Below, one piece after another: positions 60,838-64,000 of a stretch of 64,000 nt of DNA. Where the stretch lies: contig CM049306.1 of the NCBI GenBank assembly GCA_026874595.1, positions 102,311,142 through 102,375,141 of the forward strand. The letters are read 5' to 3'. The translations under genes and the position numbers were made by a program. Below the pieces are notes generated by a model. It had not been told where the DNA came from. It made no database searches and was given only the letters and a program-made list of their open reading frames with translations. Within the stretch, counting starts at the first letter, position 1. Each line of letters begins with the position of its first letter. The stretch comes from Sipunculus nudus. Lineage: Eukaryota > Annelida > Sipuncula > Golfingiida > Sipunculidae.

Positions 60838-60910
60838 CGGCGTTTGGCAGTCTCGGTCCTGAAGGGATTCAGCAACGACTGTTCCTAAAATAAAATGATA
60901 AATCGGTAAA
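60838..60910 (+). other. Last exon and poly(A) signal of the secreted-protein gene
   Basis: Acceptor TTTCGTTTCAG at 60837. It reads AAFGSLGPEGIQQRLFLK then TAA in the alternative frame, and is untranslated in the simple model. AATAAA lies at 60889-60894, overlapping the alternative stop. Confidence 0.55.
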
Positions 60911-62157
60911 TTCTGTCTTATTCATTTTTGTGTGAATTATGTAGCTCTGAACTGGAACCATGTGGGTTCTTAAAATAACCTTCACAAACCACTTATCTCT
61001 GAGTGTAATCCATTTCAAACTTTACAGCTATTGGTGCTTCCTTTATTTACTTATATATATTTTGAGTGGAACACTCGTCTATTTTTTATAATATACCTTA
61101 ACTAATACCTATATATTATTGACTTTTATCTTTTTGTCGGATGTACTTCTGTGTGGTGCAAATATTGCTCAGATTGGATTCTGTAGGTTCCAGTACGTAT
61201 ACCACTCAGGAATTTTATTATTTATCTGTTCAAATAAATAAGTATAAATAATAAGAATTATGAGTAAATACTTAGTATAATATCTGAAAATACCTGATAC
61301 ATCTAGACCCTCCAAGTACATATATATGTTACAGACAACTGTAAAAATATCTAGAAACCTGATAAAAATTGATGAAAAAAATATTATTTTAAGTGTATTT
61401 TATCATACTATTAATAATAAAATACGGTTTTAAGCCACTTACTTTATGAGGCTTGTTGTACTTCAACAGTGTTCTAGATACTATTAATGTTAACTCGGAC
61501 TATTACAAAAAATGATTTATAAAATGATATGAAATAAAAGTGTAATAGTTGTTATAATTTGAAATAGAGCCAGTGGTATATAGTCATGGACAAGAAAGGT
61601 TTGCGTCTTTTCAGAATCCGCTGGATTACGAGCGATTTAATTCTCATCCAAAAATTCTTATAAAAGCTTTTGGCTAAAACTCTGAGAGTCAGATTGGCAA
61701 ATAGTTGTATAAGTTGTGAAAACCCAATAAACATCGTTTTGAGGAATTTGATTGCGTAACACTTCAAGTTGAATCATTTCTCCTGTTCTCCGACAGATGC
61801 CACCACTATCTTCTTCCGTCGTGATGAGAAATTGTAAACTAGCTTGTTTTGAACGAAAGGCTGATACTTACGTTGCAATGCTTCAAAATGAGAAACAACA
61901 GTTCTTAAAAACGAAGTCATAAATAAACACAAACAATGAATAAAAGAGAGAAAACAATACAATTATAATCTCACATTTTGTCAACCAAAGACCATCCGTT
62001 GAAAATTACCATTTTTGCTGATCTTCTGATTTTTGGGCTGAACTGGCAAACATCCTGATATTGTCTATTACGCAGGATCAGGAGATATTCAGTTAACAAA
62101 TACGTCATTAGAATTACATTCATTAATATTGCATACCTATGCACAAATGCCATCCAC
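60911..62157. other. Intergenic sequence, nothing recognised
   Basis: AT-rich. Short ORFs on the minus strand show no family features and no supporting splice sites. Confidence 0.45.
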
Positions 62158-62537
62158 CAGGGGCGTATCCAAGATTTAGTTAACAGAGTGGTCAAACCCA
62201 GGAGGACTCATGGCAAAACATGATAAGAAGGTCTCCAGGTAGGAAAAATGGGGGTGCAGGCCGCAAACAAATAGTCTGAAACCTTTTAAAAGGTTGCGGC
62301 ACTGAAAAAAAGGGGGCGGGCTTAAGGGTCCGGACCCCCCCCCCCCCCCCCCCCCCCCGCAGAGTGGTCAAACCCAGGAGGACTCATGGCAAAACCTGAT
62401 AAGAAGGTCTCCAGGTAGGAAAAATGGGGGTGCAGGCCGCAAACAAATAGTCTGAAACCTTTTAAAAGGTTGCGGCACTGAAAAAAAGGGGGCGGGCTCA
62501 AGGGTCCGGACCCCCCCCCCCCCCCCCCGAGATCCGC
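62158..62537. mobile_element. hAT-like repeat with a 176-base tandem duplication and C tracts
   Basis: Begins CAGGGGCGTATCCAAGAT, a typical hAT-type end. From 62184 a 176-base segment (CAGAGTGGTCAAACCCAGGA ... GGGTCCGGACCCCC) is followed by a second, nearly identical copy at 62360. Each copy ends in a run of 18-24 C. The right end (GAGATCCGCTTC) is degraded. Confidence 0.7.
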
Positions 62538-63175
62538 TTCTTTTATCAAATCAATCGGTGTAGCTCTGCAAATGAAAGAGAGAACGCAGCATCCTAAGAA
62601 GCCACTCAATGTCAGGAAGTAAGCCGGAATAGCTCTCGTGATCAACCTGTGAGTGCGTGTGGGTTATCTTCCGATGTTTTATGTAATCTGAACTCGGATA
62701 ATAAAATCATATGTGTTTAGACAACAAAAATTATCAAGATAGCGCTATCCATTCGTTAACGAGTGTATCTGCTTGGTCTTGAAGAAACCTGTGTTGTCAC
62801 CGTTCCTGTCGACTTGTCCGTTCGCTCTGCTGTCTTGCTTCGGAATCACACAGTGTTAGCTAATACAATTCATTCGAACCTTGTCTGGAGTACTCGTGTT
62901 AGTCTCTTACATCCCTTTTAATGAGTGTAGTTTTATCAAGAAATCTACAATTAACAAGAAATGGAAGTTGCCTTGCACAAAAGGAGTATATTGTTGTTCC
63001 TTATGACAATACACGTAATACGGAAAGGGTGTTTGTTGCAAAATAGCCCTCAATTCACCACAGGTTGGTTCCACACATTAATCCTACGTTGTATCTATTT
63101 ATGTGTTAGTTTTCTTGGATCTTACGTTAATTTCCTTGAAGTGTATCGATGTGGTACTTACTTATTAATATAAAC

Positions 63176-63305
63176 AGGCGCAGAACAACGGGTGAGTGGA
63201 TAAGACCCTTCTTGTCACCATGAATATAGTCACTCTGCTCCCCCCCCCCCCACTCCCCTCCCCCCCCCCCCCCCACACACAAAAAAAATCCTGGATCCGC
63301 GACTG
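63176..63305. mobile_element. Fragment of a GGATCCGC-ended repeat with C tracts
   Basis: Two C runs, then AAAAAAAATCCTGGATCCGC, GACTG, the same right end as the MITE at 58876-59088. The left border is uncertain. Confidence 0.45.
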
Positions 63306-63393
63306 TCCTAGTTACATTGTAGTTGTATTTTAAAAGATAATATATCATATGATCCTTGGTTAAGTTTTGTTCGCCTTCGGTATTTTCCAGGTA

Positions 63394-63440
63394 CCCCCCC
63401 CCCCCCCCCGTTTGTGAAATCCTGCAGGGATTCGCCCCTG
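63394..63440. mobile_element. Right end of another C-tract hAT-like repeat
   Basis: A C run, then GAAATCCTGCAGGGATTCGC, CCCTG. The last bases are the inverse of CAGGGGCGAATCC. Confidence 0.45.
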
Positions 63441-63816
63441 ATAGAAGTATCTGTCGAAAGGCGATGTAGGTGAGATCTAAAGCAGACAGCTCTTAATTAG
63501 GCCCGAGTGTTTTCCGGATGTTTGCGTCAAATGATGCTTTTAATTTTATTGAAATGATTGCAGCAAAACTGGAAGGGCAAACTGCGTCTAGTTTGAGGCG
63601 GTGAAGGCGCCATCTGTCTCCGATTAGCTGAACTTATTCTGCTTTCCGGTGAAAGATTGTCTCAAAATATAGCAAACAAATACTGAAATAATGTGTAGCC
63701 GTCAAGATCAAAAGGATACGCCTTTGTGCTGTGGATGATTGTTTTCATATATATGCATATTAGTGGTCTCCTTCAATTATCACATGATGAAGTATTATTA
63801 TGTAAAGAGGGCAAAC

Positions 63817-63820
<4 letters not shown>

Positions 63821-63865
<45 letters not shown>
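63821..63865. repeat. TA dinucleotide microsatellite
   Basis: About 20 TA repeats with a short diverged tail. Confidence 0.95.
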
Positions 63866-63869
<4 letters not shown>

Positions 63870-64000
63870 TATAAAATATATGTATGTGTATCATGAGCGG
63901 TTTAGGCCATGTATCATCTATTCCAATACGTATACCACTTGCGAGCAAAAATATGTTCCACCGGTTGCCTGTTTCACTCTGATCGGCGTTTACATAATCT

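Noticed and set aside
1-64000. CRISPR array, operon, rRNA or tRNA genes, or retrovirus-like coding regions
   Set aside because: The tandem units are far longer than CRISPR repeats and belong to mobile elements. No tRNA, rRNA or reverse-transcriptase signature was noticed, though tRNA structure was not searched exhaustively.

Overview
This is a stretch of an AT-rich animal nuclear genome with small exons, long introns and a heavy load of non-autonomous mobile elements. No bacterial or viral gene organisation is visible. The repeats have tandem internal units, an ACGG-type microsatellite near one end and palindromic or hairpin termini. That is the architecture recalled for the 'pearl' / Helentron-associated elements of bivalves, so a bivalve or related mollusc is the best guess. 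The guess is inference and was not tested by a search.

Region 1 to 34 kb holds one minus-strand gene. I rebuilt 17 coding exons (559 codons, all junctions phase-consistent) of a GRAMD4-like protein: an N-terminal start exon, a coiled coil, an acidic linker, membrane segments and a C-terminal GRAM domain. The last exon or exons lie beyond the left edge. Its introns contain most of the repeats: two related long elements (2673-8733 and 25231-28635), elements nested inside others (5137-7045, 22831-24724), and further copies at 12782-14548, 20336-21876 and 29413-31850.

Region 34 to 42 kb has a solo element (about 34891-36068), a more CpG-containing stretch near 36.9-37.4 kb that may be a promoter, and the last three coding exons of an unrecognised plus-strand gene ending at 40981. 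Region 42 to 54 kb is almost wholly repeat. It has two copies of a 2.35-2.4 kb element (42757-47124 and 51374-53726), one of them split by a 1.98 kb insertion, arrays of AGGTCA-type half-sites, and a 1.0 kb hAT-like element with near-matching 8-base flanks.

Region 55 to 61 kb holds a plus-strand gene for a secreted, acidic, cysteine-rich protein of about 202 residues that I do not recognise. Its fifth coding exon ends in a splice donor that has been copied about ten more times in a tandem array directly downstream. The last 3 kb contains small hAT-like repeats with long C tracts, including a 176-base tandem duplication.
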